64,000 bases of DNA from Craspedostauros australis. Taxonomy: Eukaryota; Bacillariophyta; Bacillariophyceae; Mastogloiales; Achnanthaceae. Of this stretch, positions 32,530 to 43,499 are shown in pieces. How positions within the stretch are numbered: position 1 is the stretch's first letter; each line of letters opens with the position of its first letter. The translations under genes and the position numbers were made by a program. Below the pieces are notes generated by a model that ran no database searches, was not told the DNA's origin, and saw only the letters and a list, made by a program, of their open reading frames with translations. Location: the NCBI GenBank assembly GCA_026770025.1, contig JAMXDE010000014.1, positions 1,860,001 to 1,924,000 of the forward strand, read 5' to 3'.

Positions 32530-33198
32530 GCTGCAACGTGGCGCATGCATTTGCTCTGAAGTTGAGTTGGACATACTTAGTCAAAAATACGCTTCAATTC
32601 ACCACTACGTACGTAGAGAGGCGCAGTCGCTTGAGTATCGTAAGCTTTCAATGTTTACCAAGACTACCGATACACTGTTCTCCTACAGTAAATTGCTCTC
32701 TATTCTACAAGTACCTATCCCAGAGAGCAGAGTAGGTAGTATTGGTTGAATGATCCACAAAGGTATTTGCACATTGTGCTTGTCGGATGGACCTTGACAG
32801 TAGGCCAAGAATGTCTATCGTCATTCGACAATCGAGCAAAATGAAACGTGGATCTGATTCTCGAATCTCACGTTGCTTTCCTTTGGTGACCTTCAGATTT
32901 GTGCTCCATGCGCACATGCGTGCATACATGGTGCGGTGTTGTGTCGAAGGAACAGCGCTTCACCGCTCTATTCTACTTCGATCGTTGATCGTATGCGTAC
33001 AGAGCTGGAGTGATGAAGGGGGACGGAAACAGCGACCGAGAGATATCGGCGTGCGAAGTATGGGTTGAGCGGTGGAAGAAACGGGGCAGACAGACATCAT
33101 GTTAGGTAGCCGAATGAATGGAATCTGAATGAATGGAATGAACGAACCGATCATCGTACAACTGTGGTACAATCGCGCCGCCACATTCATTTGTTTGC
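32530..33198. other. Convergent intergenic region
   Basis: It contains GAATGAATGGAAT repeats at 33112-33143. It would include the 3' UTR, and any SECIS, of the minus-strand gene ending at 33199. I found no good SECIS by eye. Confidence 0.45.
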
Positions 33199-34038
33199 TC
33201 AATACCAACACTCACCATACAGCACCGCCCCAACGTATGCCATCGACGACGCCGTCGCATGCGGCAACGCTGCAAACGCGGCCGACGCCACGCCGCTGCG
33301 CAACGCAGAACCAGCATTCATGACGTTGACCCTGTCCAAAATCGCGCGGGCGACATCTGGATCCTCGATGCGGGTCATACCCGTACCATCGACGTCCCAA
33401 ACGCCAGCCTGCGCGATATTTCACAGACCCGTGCGCGACGAATCCCTGTATCCGGCCGCAAAGAAGAGCGGCAGCACGACGAGGAATCGCGTGGCGAAGT
33501 CCGTATCTGTGATGGCCGTTACGAAGGCGTAGGCAGCTGCGACGTAGGTCGCTTTTGTGCCGGCCTCGGAGCGTCGCTGGCGTTCTTCCGGGCCGATATT
33601 CTGCAAGTTCCGTGCGGCTTCTTGACGCAGGCGGGCAGTTTCTTCGGGCGATACTGCCTTGGATGGATCGCCGTCCTCCATGAGGAAGCCGTATTTGACG
33701 GTCTTGCCTTCTTGGAGACCCATCATATCCAAGTACGGAAGCAACCAAGACATGAGTCCAGTATTCTTGAATGGCTCCTTTGGTTGTTCTGACCCAGACG
33801 ATACAGCTTTCGTCAGTAATGGCGTTGACGTCGGCGTTGACGCCGTTTGTGTCTCTTCATCAGCTGTTGGAGTGGATCCGAGGCGGAACGACGCCGATGT
33901 CGACGTCAATATCGATGAAGCCTGGGAAGAACCCGTCGATACCATCCGTTGTGGTACCATCGGTGTGAATGCACCTGCTTGTTGAGATGCACACACGATG
34001 GCGACCATCGCCCCGACGGCAGCTGATCGGACCTTCAT
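33199..34038 (-). CDS. Plastid-targeted membrane protein with in-frame TGA (possible recoding)
   Basis: From ATG 34038 the frame encodes 205 residues, meets TGA (complement of 33421-33423), then stays open for 73 more codons to TGA 33199-33201. The N-terminus is a signal peptide ending in the plastid motif AGAFTP. The middle part is Ser/Thr-rich. A conserved-looking part follows: WLLPYLDMMGLQEGKTVKYG, then SPEETARLRQEAARNLQNIG. Two hydrophobic segments come next (YVAAAYAFVTAI and FLVVLPLFFAAGY). The TGA lies just after GYRDSSRTGL. The downstream residues NIAQAGVWDVDGTGMTRIED and ARAILDRVNVMNAG have ordinary coding composition. If TGA is the true stop, the product is 205 aa. If recoded, it is 279 residues with Sec206. 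I do not recognise the family. Confidence 0.6.
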
Positions 34039-34754
34039 GGTGATGCTGAGGTGTGGAGGCGGTGACACAATCTGGCAACTCGAAATAGCGCACTGGTCAA
34101 TTTCAGTTTCTTCTCAAATAATGTGAGCTGGCCTCTTGCACAGCGTCGGTGTCCGTTTCGGCTCCTTGAGAAGCATTACTCTTCATCGCGATCTCGGTGA
34201 ACGATGACGACGACGACGATGATGACGCTTTCACCGACAACACTTGTCTGGAACTGTCCACATCATCGAAGGAAAGAACGGTTGTGACCATTGCGTGGTT
34301 GGTGTTGCGTTGTTGTTCTGTTGTGTGGTGGTTGATCTCGATGCGTCAGAACATGAGACATTTCTGAAACGACCAATCGTGTGTGACTCAATCGACTTCA
34401 TAGTCGTACAAGAAACGAATCCAGAACTGCAACTGAACCAAATTGCCGAACCAACAAACGAGGTTGTCGTCAACACCAAACAACGAACACCAACATCAAC
34501 GTCAACATCAACATCGATCGGGATTCGCAACTGCACAACCCGAACATCCAGGAGAGATCCAGAGAAGAAAGAAAGAGAAAGGAAGAGTCCTTGCGGATTG
34601 CCTTTGTTCCAATCCAACCCAATTCAAGTCAATTCAAGTCAATTCAATTCACTTCACTTCGGTTGATCCCATAGTTCCTCTATTCCCCAAGCACAGCAAA
34701 GTCCCATCAAGCGCAAGAACAAACGCACTTCCAGTGCATCCAACAATCACCACA
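34039..34754. other. Divergent intergenic region
   Basis: It has CAACATCAACGTCAACATC at 34489-34515 and AATTCAAGTC repeats at 34620-34660, 100 bp before the fibrillin start. No gene was seen. Confidence 0.5.
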
Positions 34755-35633
34755 ATGAAGATCGCAACCCTTTCCTTGGCACTGCTGTTCGCAAGCAACA
34801 GCATCGGCAAATCATCGGCATTCGCATCGTCGCGTCCAACATCCGTGGCATTTTCTAACGCCAGAACCCAGCTGCACTCGTACCAGGATGATGCACCCTC
34901 CGATTACGATCAATCTGATCTGGTCTCCTCAACGCAGGATCTGGTCGTCGACGACGACGAGAACGACGTCATCATCCGCGAGGATCTCAAACGCGAACTG
35001 CTGCTGCTCGCGAGCATCACGAACCGCGGCGAGTACGCGTCGCGCGAGGAACGCGACATCGTCGTGGATCTGGTCACGCAGCTCGAGGCCCTCAATCCAA
35101 CCGCCGAACCAGCCTCGAACGCCAACGGCGAATGGGATCTGTGCATCAGCTCGACGCAATTCTTCCGCAGCAGTCCCTTCTTCCAGGCCATCCGCGTGGC
35201 GGCCGGCGACAACAACAAGGCCTACGCCGAGAACTTCTTCGATCTGCACGACCGCGCCACGGCAGCGGGACGCGTGGGGCGCGTGCGTCAGATCATCACG
35301 CAGGACACCATGATCAGCGAGGTGGATCTCGAGGTCGGCGTGCTGCCGGGATTGCCGATCCGCTTCGACGGCACGGTCGTGACGGATGCGGAGCTGTCCA
35401 TCCGGTCGGCCGATTTGTGGGAGCTCAAGGTGCGCAACACGCAGGTCAAAGGTTCCAACATTCCCATCCTCAACCAGCTGATGGACGATCTCAAGGTGGA
35501 TCTGCCTGTCGGTGACTTTTACGATCAGATCGGCTCGTCGCCGGTGATTCCGATGAAGACATTCTATGTTGACGACAGTCTGCGTATCACGAGGGATATC
35601 GACGACAACTTCTACGTCTTCAGCAGAGCGTGA
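34755..35633 (+). CDS. Plastid lipid-associated protein (PAP/fibrillin)
   Basis: 292 aa from ATG 34755. The upstream open frame is 5' UTR-like. The signal peptide (KIATLSLALLFASNSIGKS) ends at SSAFASS, the classic diatom ASAFAP-type plastid signal. The mature protein has the PAP/fibrillin lipocalin-like domain: DLKRELLLLASITNRGEYAS, LEALNPTAEP, GEWDLCISSTQFFRSSPFF, then beta strands and the C-terminal FYVDDSLRITRDIDDNFYVF, the diagnostic 'DxxLRIxRxxxGxxFVF' fibrillin end. Fibrillins sit on plastoglobules, thylakoids or in stroma and bind lipids or assist plastoquinone metabolism. Confidence 0.9.
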   Translation: MKIATLSLALLFASNSIGKSSAFASSRPTSVAFSNARTQLHSYQDDAPSDYDQSDLVSSTQDLVVDDDENDVIIREDLKRELLLLASITNRGEYASREERDIVVDLVTQLEALNPTAEPASNANGEWDLCISSTQFFRSSPFFQAIRVAAGDNNKAYAENFFDLHDRATAAGRVGRVRQIITQDTMISEVDLEVGVLPGLPIRFDGTVVTDAELSIRSADLWELKVRNTQVKGSNIPILNQLMDDLKVDLPVGDFYDQIGSSPVIPMKTFYVDDSLRITRDIDDNFYVFSRA

Positions 35634-36373
35634 GGTGGCACAGGCACACTGCTAATCAACTCGTATCAAGCCAAGTACTCGAAAGCCAAGTGAATCGTAT
35701 TGACTTGGACTGCGCTGTGTTGTGTGGACCTGCATGATAGAAAATCTGAACCCAATACTATCGTGGTGGAGTGAATCAGTGAAGTGTCATAGAGTGAGGC
35801 AATATCCGTCGAATGATGCTCTGTATCGAGTTGGCGTCCAGAGAGCAGCTCCACTTGCTGCGAGCTACGTGTGCCAATGCTGTTGACCACGAGAGTAGAG
35901 CTGGGGAGGAAGTTGTCGACAGTCACGAGCCAGAATGAATGGCAGGATAGAAGTCTGACCGTCATGCCGAAATCAGACCAAAAAGCAGTTTCCGACCACT
36001 TCGATCACGAACAAGAATAACGACCGTGACGTGGCGAACATGAGTTCTTCCACCTTCTTCTGTCTTCCTTCGCATCCAAAAGCGAGATCGCCATGATGGC
36101 ACGCGACAGAAACCAAAAAGAACACGACAACTTTCCGATCTTGTGTGCCAAGAACAAATCAGCGACAAAGAAGCGGGAGGAGGGCGCACACGATCCAAAC
36201 AGAGGTATCTTGGGCAAAGACATCAAACACAAATTCGATGTCAACGACCCTCTTCGTGTTGCCCAAATTCAATCGTAGAGAAACAGAGCGTTCCATCAAC
36301 AACACTTGAGAGAGTTCGCCATACTTGTAGTCGTACCATACAGAGTCGACATCACTCAGCATCACTCGACGGG
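35634..36373. other. Intergenic region
   Basis: The open frame upstream of 36374 (from about 36143) lacks ATG and looks like a 5' UTR. Nothing else is supported. Confidence 0.45.
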
Positions 36374-38035
36374 ATGAGCGCCAATGCAGATGCAGATTCA
36401 ACGCTTGCTCCATCGGCAGACGTGGAGCAGCCAAACACCTCCAACGGAGAAGCTGAGCCAGCAGCAACAACAACAACGGTGACAGGAGCAGGAACATCTC
36501 CCGATGACGCCGTGAGTGATGATGATGAGGCGCGCAAGGGAACCATCTGGTCGGCACGGTTCAACATCCTTTCCACCATGGTGGGGGGAGGTTGCCTCTC
36601 CCTCCCTCTCGCCTTCCAGCAATCGGGAAATGCGTTGTTGGGACCCATCCTTCTCATCGTCATCACGCTCATCACCGATTTCTGCTTCCGCCTGCTCGTC
36701 GAGAGTTCGAAGGCTCACAGCGGCGTCGATCACAATCGTCGCGGAACGGATTCCTTCGAGTCACTCACCAGCGCGGCCTTCGGACCATCTGCCTTCCTTT
36801 TCTCGATGGCGCTCGTCACGTCCATGTGCTTCTTTGGTACCGTCGGATACTGCGTCTTGCTGCGCGACATGCTCAAGCCCATCACGGATTCCGTGCATGT
36901 CTTCGAAGGCTGGGATTGGCTGCACAAGAACCTCTGCATGTTCGTGGTCGTCCTCGGCGTCACGCCGCTCTGCACTCTCAAGACATTCACTGCATTGCAG
37001 AGTTGCAACGCCACCAGCATGCTCTCCATCCTGATCCTGGGATCTTCCATCGTCTTTCGGTCCATCCAGTGCAACATCGCCTCCGCCACGGGTTCCTCGG
37101 ATTCCGATCTGTTCGAACAGTTCGCCACCGCCACTGCCAATTCCGGCCCCTGGTACTCGCATTTGCGGCCGTTCCCAGATTCGGCGAAGGAGGTTCTGGA
37201 TGCGCTGCCGCTCTTCATCTCCTGCTACGTCTGCCATTACAACATCCCCTCGGTGCACAACGAATTGCGCGAACCCTCACCGATCCGAGTTTCCTGGTGG
37301 CTGAGAAGCACGGCATGGACAGCCTTTGCACTCTACATGGTCTTGGGAGTTGCAGGATCCATGTACGGCAATTGCACGGAGACGGGCAAAGTGCAAGGCA
37401 ACGTGCTGTTGGACTTTGACGAAGACGACCCGCTTCTGCTGGTCGGGCGCATGTGCCTGGCGTTGACAATCACGCTGGCATTCCCCATGCTCATCATTCC
37501 TGCGAGAGATATCGTCATACGATTCATGATGGACAGCAGCGACGATGCTGACGCCGATGGCAACGATCGCACACCGAATGTCACCAGTGGACCAGCCACG
37601 TCCGCATCACCTTCATTGTTGGAAGGCCAAGAGGCGTTGGAGGAGCCGCTGCTGCAGGCATTGGATCCACCATCTCATTCCCCTGCCGATTCTTCAAATG
37701 ATGTCGCAATTTCAACGGACGATGATGCTCCAGTGGCAGCATCCGCTCCCATCACAACGCGCCTCGCCGTCGCAGTTGCGATATTCTGGACCGCCGCCGC
37801 GTTCGCCAGCAGCGTGCAGAGCATCGACACGGTGTGGGATCTCCTTGGGAGCAGCCTTTCCATCCTGCTGTCGTACCTCCTTCCATGCGGAATCTACCTC
37901 CAGCTCACCAAGGATCAGGAGGGCGGGGATCATGCCAACTCCAGAATCCTGGCCTGGGTCATCATCGTCGTCTTCACCCCGCTCATGTTCATCTCGACTG
38001 GCAATGCTGTTTACAACACCGCCACGGGGCAGTGA
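36374..38035 (+). CDS. Amino acid/auxin permease family transporter
   Basis: 553 aa from ATG 36374. After an acidic, Ala/Thr-rich N-terminus comes the first membrane segment with the AAAP signature: ARFNILSTMVGGGCLSLPLA (the 'N-x-x-x-T-x-x-G-x-G-x-L-x-L-P' motif of SLC32/36/38). About eleven hydrophobic segments follow. An approx. 80-residue hydrophilic loop (DDADADGNDRTPNV ... DDDAPVAAS) separates the last two or three. FISCYVCHYNIPSVHNELRE corresponds to the 'F-x-C-H-x-x-V' part of TM6-7. It is likely a proton- or sodium-coupled amino acid transporter of plasma membrane or vacuole. The substrate is not predictable. Confidence 0.87.
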   Translation: MSANADADSTLAPSADVEQPNTSNGEAEPAATTTTVTGAGTSPDDAVSDDDEARKGTIWSARFNILSTMVGGGCLSLPLAFQQSGNALLGPILLIVITLITDFCFRLLVESSKAHSGVDHNRRGTDSFESLTSAAFGPSAFLFSMALVTSMCFFGTVGYCVLLRDMLKPITDSVHVFEGWDWLHKNLCMFVVVLGVTPLCTLKTFTALQSCNATSMLSILILGSSIVFRSIQCNIASATGSSDSDLFEQFATATANSGPWYSHLRPFPDSAKEVLDALPLFISCYVCHYNIPSVHNELREPSPIRVSWWLRSTAWTAFALYMVLGVAGSMYGNCTETGKVQGNVLLDFDEDDPLLLVGRMCLALTITLAFPMLIIPARDIVIRFMMDSSDDADADGNDRTPNVTSGPATSASPSLLEGQEALEEPLLQALDPPSHSPADSSNDVAISTDDDAPVAASAPITTRLAVAVAIFWTAAAFASSVQSIDTVWDLLGSSLSILLSYLLPCGIYLQLTKDQEGGDHANSRILAWVIIVVFTPLMFISTGNAVYNTATGQ

Positions 38036-38618
38036 GGAGATGATGTGGCAGAATCCGCAAAAGTAGAGCTGAACGGCTCCAGCTAATTGCAGCGCTATGT
38101 GACTCCGCATAGCCAACGAATGGTAGTGTCCTACTCAACTTAACCCCATTCCTCGATACTCAAACACAGGCGCCTCCTTGGATTATTCGGTGTTGCCATC
38201 CCAGTGTATACCCATGATCATGCGAGCCAGAGCTCTTCTGTGCATGGTATTGACGGGGGCATGATGGCCTCTCTGTTCACTCCTCAAGTATACTGTACTC
38301 CATCATTCCGTACTCCTTCGTATCACCTGGCGCCTGACGATTCCACTTGTTGTGGGTGGCAAAATGTTCGCCGTCTGTCGTGTCACCCAGTCATGCGTGT
38401 TGAGGCGAAGCAGAACATCTGTTCTTCTGTTCTTTGGGCGCGTTCCTTTCTCCAACCAACCATCTGCGGAGAGAGACACTGCAACCGAAAACGCAAACGT
38501 CGATGATGGCCATTCGCATTCCTCCACCCACCCTCTCTTCTTCTTGGCCATCACAAACAGAAACAAAGCACAAAGCAGCACAATAGCGACGCAACGCAAA
38601 GCAGGCTACCCACCCATC
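38036..38618. other. Intergenic region
   Basis: It contains GTACTCCATCATTCCGTACTCC words at about 38295-38325. No gene was seen. Confidence 0.45.
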
Positions 38619-40264
38619 ATGATCCTCCGTTGCACGACCCTTGGTTTGGCAAGCCTCGCCTTTGGCGCCATCCACTCGGAGGCCTTCCTGCATCACCATC
38701 CACCAGCATCCGCTTGGGCGCCAACGAGAGCGGAGGTCGGTTCGGCACAATCCGCCAATTTTCGCCGGGATTTGGCGCCATTGTCGCGCAACGCCCTAAC
38801 AACAACGCAGCTGCGCTCCTCCACCTTCCCCTCGTCCTCCGGCACCGTCAAGCTCCCCAACGCCACGAAGAAGAAGAAGCTCAAGGCCTTCGTGCGGTAC
38901 CTCGAGATCGAGTGCTGGAAACGCGCCGAACTGCGAGAACTGGAGCCCGTCCTGCAGGCCGTGGCCGATGCCTGCAAGCAAATCAGCCGCATCGTTCAGC
39001 GCGCGCAGACAGATGATCTGTACGGTGTGGCAGTCGACAAGACGACGGGTCAGCCGCTGGAGGACAACGTTCAGGGCGAAGTGCAGCAGCAGCTCGATGT
39101 GCTGTGCAACACCATCATGCTGCGGGCCTTTTGCGGCAGCAGCAAGTCCATCCATGCGGTGGCGTCGGAAGAGGAGGATACGTGCCGGTGTTGTTCGACG
39201 ATCATGGTCAGTGGTGCGCTGAGTCGTACTGCATGGAACAGTGTAGATTGCTGTGTTGTGAGCGTTGGCTGTTTGAGGCTGATGGCAGGTGACATGGGAC
39301 CTGCCGTGCCATCGGCGTGAGCAACGAAACTACTGTGATGATTCATTCTTGCCACCCTACTTTGCAATACGTACGCAGACGCTTACCACATATGCAACAC
39401 ATTGTGCTTGGCTCCACTCCACTCTGCTCTATGGAAATCGCTTTGCTTTTGTCCACCTTCATCGCAACTCATTGAACACAGGGAGATACGGCATTCGCAG
39501 TGGGAGACTACATCGCTGCGTTTGATCCCATTGACGGATCCAAGAACATCGACGCTTCGCTACCCGTAGGTTGCATCTTTGGAATTTACAAGAAGCCACC
39601 CGGCGAGATTGACGAATCCACCTTCCTGCAGGACGGCAGCCGCCTCGTGGCTGCTGGCTATTGTTTATTTTCTGCCACCACGGTGCTGGTCTTGTCCTTG
39701 GGCTCAGGCGTAGATGGGTTCACGCTGGATCCCGATCAGGGCAAGTTCCTTCACACGCTAAGAGACATGCGCATTCCCTCATCCGGAGCCATCTACAGCG
39801 TCAACGAGGCAAACTACCGAGAGTTCGACAAACCCGTCCAGGCCTACCTCAACTCGGTCAAGGAGCACAAGTCAGCATCCCACCTGAAACCGCAAGCGCG
39901 GTACGTCGGTGCCTTGGTGGCGGACGTCCACAACGTGCTGATCAACGGAGGAATCTACGCCTACCCCGCTACGCTATCAAATCCAACCGGCAAGCTCCGG
40001 CTCCTGTACGAGTGCGCTCCGATGGCATTCATCGTTGAACAAGCCGGAGGAGCGGCATCCACAGGTTCGGGACGTATCATGGATGTAATGCCCACTGAGA
40101 TCCATCATCGTGTGCCCTTGTTCCTCGGCAGCACGGACAACGTATTTGGGTTGGATCAGTTCTACAAGTATCACGGTGATGATGATGACGATGATGATGA
40201 CGATGACATTGATGAGGATGAAGCACAGAGGCAACAGTTGCCTTCGGATAATTTGCATCCTTGA
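38619..40264 (+). CDS. FBP: Plastid fructose-1,6-bisphosphatase (two exons)
   Basis: Exon 1 is 38619-39206 and exon 2 is 39482-40264. The donor is GTCAGT, the acceptor ACACAG, phase 0, giving 456 aa. The N-terminus is a signal peptide with SEAFLHHH, a plastid motif. Exon 1 supplies the substrate and metal region, ending HAVASEEEDTCRCC. Exon 2 has the metal-binding AAFDPIDGSKNIDASLPVG (Asp211, Asp214), LVAAGYCLFSATTVLVLSLG, GFTLDPDQGKF, IYSVNEANYREF, the loop ARYVGALVADVHNVLINGGI, LLYECAPMAFIVEQAGG and PTEIHHRVPLFLGS. All are FBPase hallmarks. It hydrolyses fructose-1,6-bisphosphate in the Calvin cycle (plastid) or gluconeogenesis. The family's DPLDGSSNID is DPIDGSKNID here. A C-terminal acidic tail (about ten Asp) is added beyond the usual end. 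Confidence 0.92.
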
Positions 40265-41527
40265 TTCAACAGGAACTAGCAACACAAGAGTATCGAACCA
40301 CGGCATCGCTCCTCTCCTCCCACCTCAATGCCATCGTCTCACTCGATCCATGGATCACACACGAGCACTCTCTCGAGTGCGTCCTAACCCTATTCGAAGC
40401 AAGAACAGAAGTAGCGAGAATAATTCTCATGCTCAACCAACGAATGAGAGTGATGTCCTGACAATGTTTCAGACTGGTGCGAAATGCAGCATTCAACGGC
40501 CGACATGCGAAACATGGAGACGGGCGGGTAATTGATTGATTAAGGGAGGACAATTGTTACTCTGCACCATTCATAGGCATTGCACCAGATGACCCCATCT
40601 TCAAATGATGCAACGCTCGCTGATGCGCCAAACGACCGTCGACCGGATGAAACCGACGTTGGCGATTGCGACTGTGGCTGTTACCATCGTTCCTTTGTTA
40701 CCATACGTTTGGTGACACAGTTGGTGGGTCTTCATCGGCGGTTGGCATTCGTTTGTTGGTGCGCCTGGTGGCGCATGCGTCGTTGTTGCTTTTGACGACA
40801 CAACGATGTCTGTTCGTTGGCTTTTCGGTTTTGTTGTTTGTCTGTTGCGGTGGTTCCTCCGAAGCGTTTGCGGTGATTGCGTTTCAAACGGATGATAAAC
40901 GGTTATAACGTCTCAAACCATGAATGCGTTAAGTGCACAATGTGCTTTGTCGGTAAAGCGACGAAACCGTTTTGTGTGCCGTTTGCATCCCACTCACATT
41001 TTCTTTGATCCTGGTTGATCGTTGGCAAGAGACGACAACAAGAGGAACAACAAAAGCGCACACCCATCGCCATCGCCATCACCATCACCGCTGGCATCAC
41101 CATCCGTCTCAACAACCGATTCTCGCGTCGGCGATTGACCCATGATTCAACCGAAAACCGAGAATTGCCATCATCATCGCTATCGCCATCAACAAAGAGA
41201 GGAGGGTACGCGGACGAGCAGACAGGCACAATCGGCCTCCTGGCCTCGGCTCCACCAGCTTCCCGTCTGCCTCGATTCTGTCGGAAGAACAACTTCATGC
41301 CTCCCTCAATCGCTCACATCGACGACATCGGGGCTCATCCTCGGGGCACCAAGTCGAACTTGTGAGTGATCATACAGATGCCAAACAGATACACTTGGCT
41401 TTCTCACAAAGGGGGAACAAACCATATCACGACAAGCAACCAATACACCACATCACGTCACATCATATCACATTCCAATACACACTACTGTTGACATGCA
41501 ACAGAGTCTCACACACAAGGAACAACC
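40265..41527. other. 1.26-kb intergenic region
   Basis: ATCGCCATCGCCATCACCATCACC lies at about 41067-41096, and CATCAC words just before the Aurora-like gene. No ORF is credible. Confidence 0.5.
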
Positions 41528-43199
41528 ATGCAGGCCCAACACCCATCAACCCTCCTCTGTGTCTCCGATCACCTATCACAACATTGTGAAGCCACGGGGG
41601 AGAGCATGATGGCACAACAGCAAGCATCAGCGTCCGCATCGTCGTCAACATCTTTGCCAAGCCTTGTTTCCGTACCCGACCTTGCGGTCGAAGGTATCAA
41701 CGATAATGCCTTCAACCACACACAAGGTGCTCTCACTCGACGAGTCAGCAACTACAGCAGCGACAGCAGCAACAGCATCGATATATATGAGGACACATGG
41801 TCCAACTTTCCCATCAGCTCAGCGGTGGACCGAAAAAGTCATGGGGCACGCAAGGTCGTGCAATGTCGCGAACGCATCGGGACAACAGCACCAGCGGGGA
41901 CCGCCACAGGGGAAACGCGATGGCACGATGACGACTTTCAAGTTCTGCGTCATTTGGGACAGGGGAATTACGGGGTTATCGTAAAAGCAAGCTACAAAAG
42001 GGGACGAGGACGGCTTGCCATCAAACAAATTGCTAAGGACCGCATCCTGCGGGATGAATACCGTGGACGCCGCGGATTCCAATTATTGAGTCGGGAGATC
42101 GAGATTCACAGTCGGTACGTTTTGATGGTGCTCGTCATGCGCAGAGTTTGAAACATTGTGCCGGTCTCCATTTCGAACCGCCTTGCGTTGACGGATTGGC
42201 TGGGGCGGACAGTCATGGCTGTTCCTGAACCATGCTCGCGCATGGAAGAAACGCGTTTCCTCACATTTGCAGTCACATTCATACTCGTACTCACACTATC
42301 GCTTGCTCTCGCCCACATCCGTGCTGCAATACATTGTAACACAACGTCATGACCACAGACTCAGACACAACAACATCGTCCGCTTCTTCGGGTACTTTCA
42401 TTGCCGTGAGAATGTTCGCCTGGTTCTGGATTACGCACGTTTCGGCAACTTGCACACTTACATTCATCAGCATGAGAGAGGTGTGTTGGAACTTGGCCGC
42501 GCACGATCCTACTTGCGACAAGTCGCATCGGCGTTGAGCTACTTGGATGAGATGCAAATTTCGCATCGTGATATCAAGCAGGAGAACATCCTGATGACTT
42601 CCAAAGACACCCTGCAGCTGTGCGACTTTGGTTCCGCCGTGCGCTGGCGCAACACAGCAACACGCACAACCTTGTGCGGAACTCCATTGTATGTGCCACC
42701 AGAGCTGCTCCAGGATGCGCCGCAGTACAACACCCGATACGTCGATTGGTGGGCCTTTGGGATTTTGGCCCACGAATTGATCTTGACGGAAAGTCCATTT
42801 GAATGCGATGGTGCTGCTGCATTGCAGAGCAACAATCGTCATGAGATCTTTGCAAAGATCCGCAATCATCACGATTTGACGTTGCCTGCTTGTTGCGAAA
42901 CAAACGCGCAGTCGTTCATCCAGCGATTGTTGCAGCGCACTCCTGAGGATCGCATGTCGCCGAAGGAAGCGCAGGCTCATCCATTCTTGGCTGAGCAACC
43001 GCAGCCAACGGCAACAGCATCAACAATGATGCAGGCGGAACCGTTCATCTACAGCACGCCCTGCAAGGCGACTTCCGTTGCGACTGCGAATCGCCCGTAC
43101 GCATCATGGCAAAAGCGATCTCAAAGCCGTCGACGATTCTTGGGGGAAGGGGACAAGACCTGGTACGCCCCAATCAAGCGTCGTCGGTTGAGAGTGTAA
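41528..43199 (+). CDS. Aurora-like serine/threonine kinase (two exons)
   Basis: Exon 1 is 41528-42114 and exon 2 is 42359-43199. The donor is CG|GTACGT and the acceptor CCACAG|A. The join yields REIEIHSRLRHNNIVRFFGY, an exact Aurora-type alphaC region, and the product is 475 aa. Residues 1-130 are Ser/Thr-rich and disordered. The kinase domain starts at DFQVLRHLGQGNYGVIVKA (Gly loop) with Lys166. It has the catalytic loop HRDIKQENIL (Gln where most have Pro), CDFGSAV and the activation loop TRTTLCGTPLYVPPEL, the Aurora T-loop pattern with phosphorylatable Thr. SPKEAQAHPFL closes the domain. The C-terminal ~60 residues are basic. Auroras act in mitotic spindle and chromosome segregation. The APE motif reads PPE, as in Auroras. 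Confidence 0.88.
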
Positions 43200-43499
43200 T
43201 TGCACGAAGGCGTTGTCCAGCACATTCTTGCTAAGCTACAGACTACAATAATAAATAAGCAAGGTCTGTCGACACCTGAACAAATCGGGATAGAATGTAA
43301 TCGTACGAGTGGAGTGTTGAATAGTCTCATCTTGTGTTGGAAAGCAACAAGTTAATCGGCGCTCCACGTCTGCATACGAGTATGATGGCAACAGCGCTCC
43401 ACTGAAATCCCTGTATTGCAGCCACGAACATCAGCTAGAGATAAAGACGCACAAGATGTTCACGAACTGAACTAAATTGGATCCTACTCGTGCAGTACT
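43200..43499. other. Convergent 3' region
   Basis: 300 bp between two stops; nothing recognised. Confidence 0.4.

Noticed and set aside
39104-39292. Alternative frame over FBPase exon 1 giving YVPVLFDDHG
   Set aside because: The chosen frame joins phase-0 to exon 2 and keeps ASEEED in frame. The alternative does not join to exon 2.
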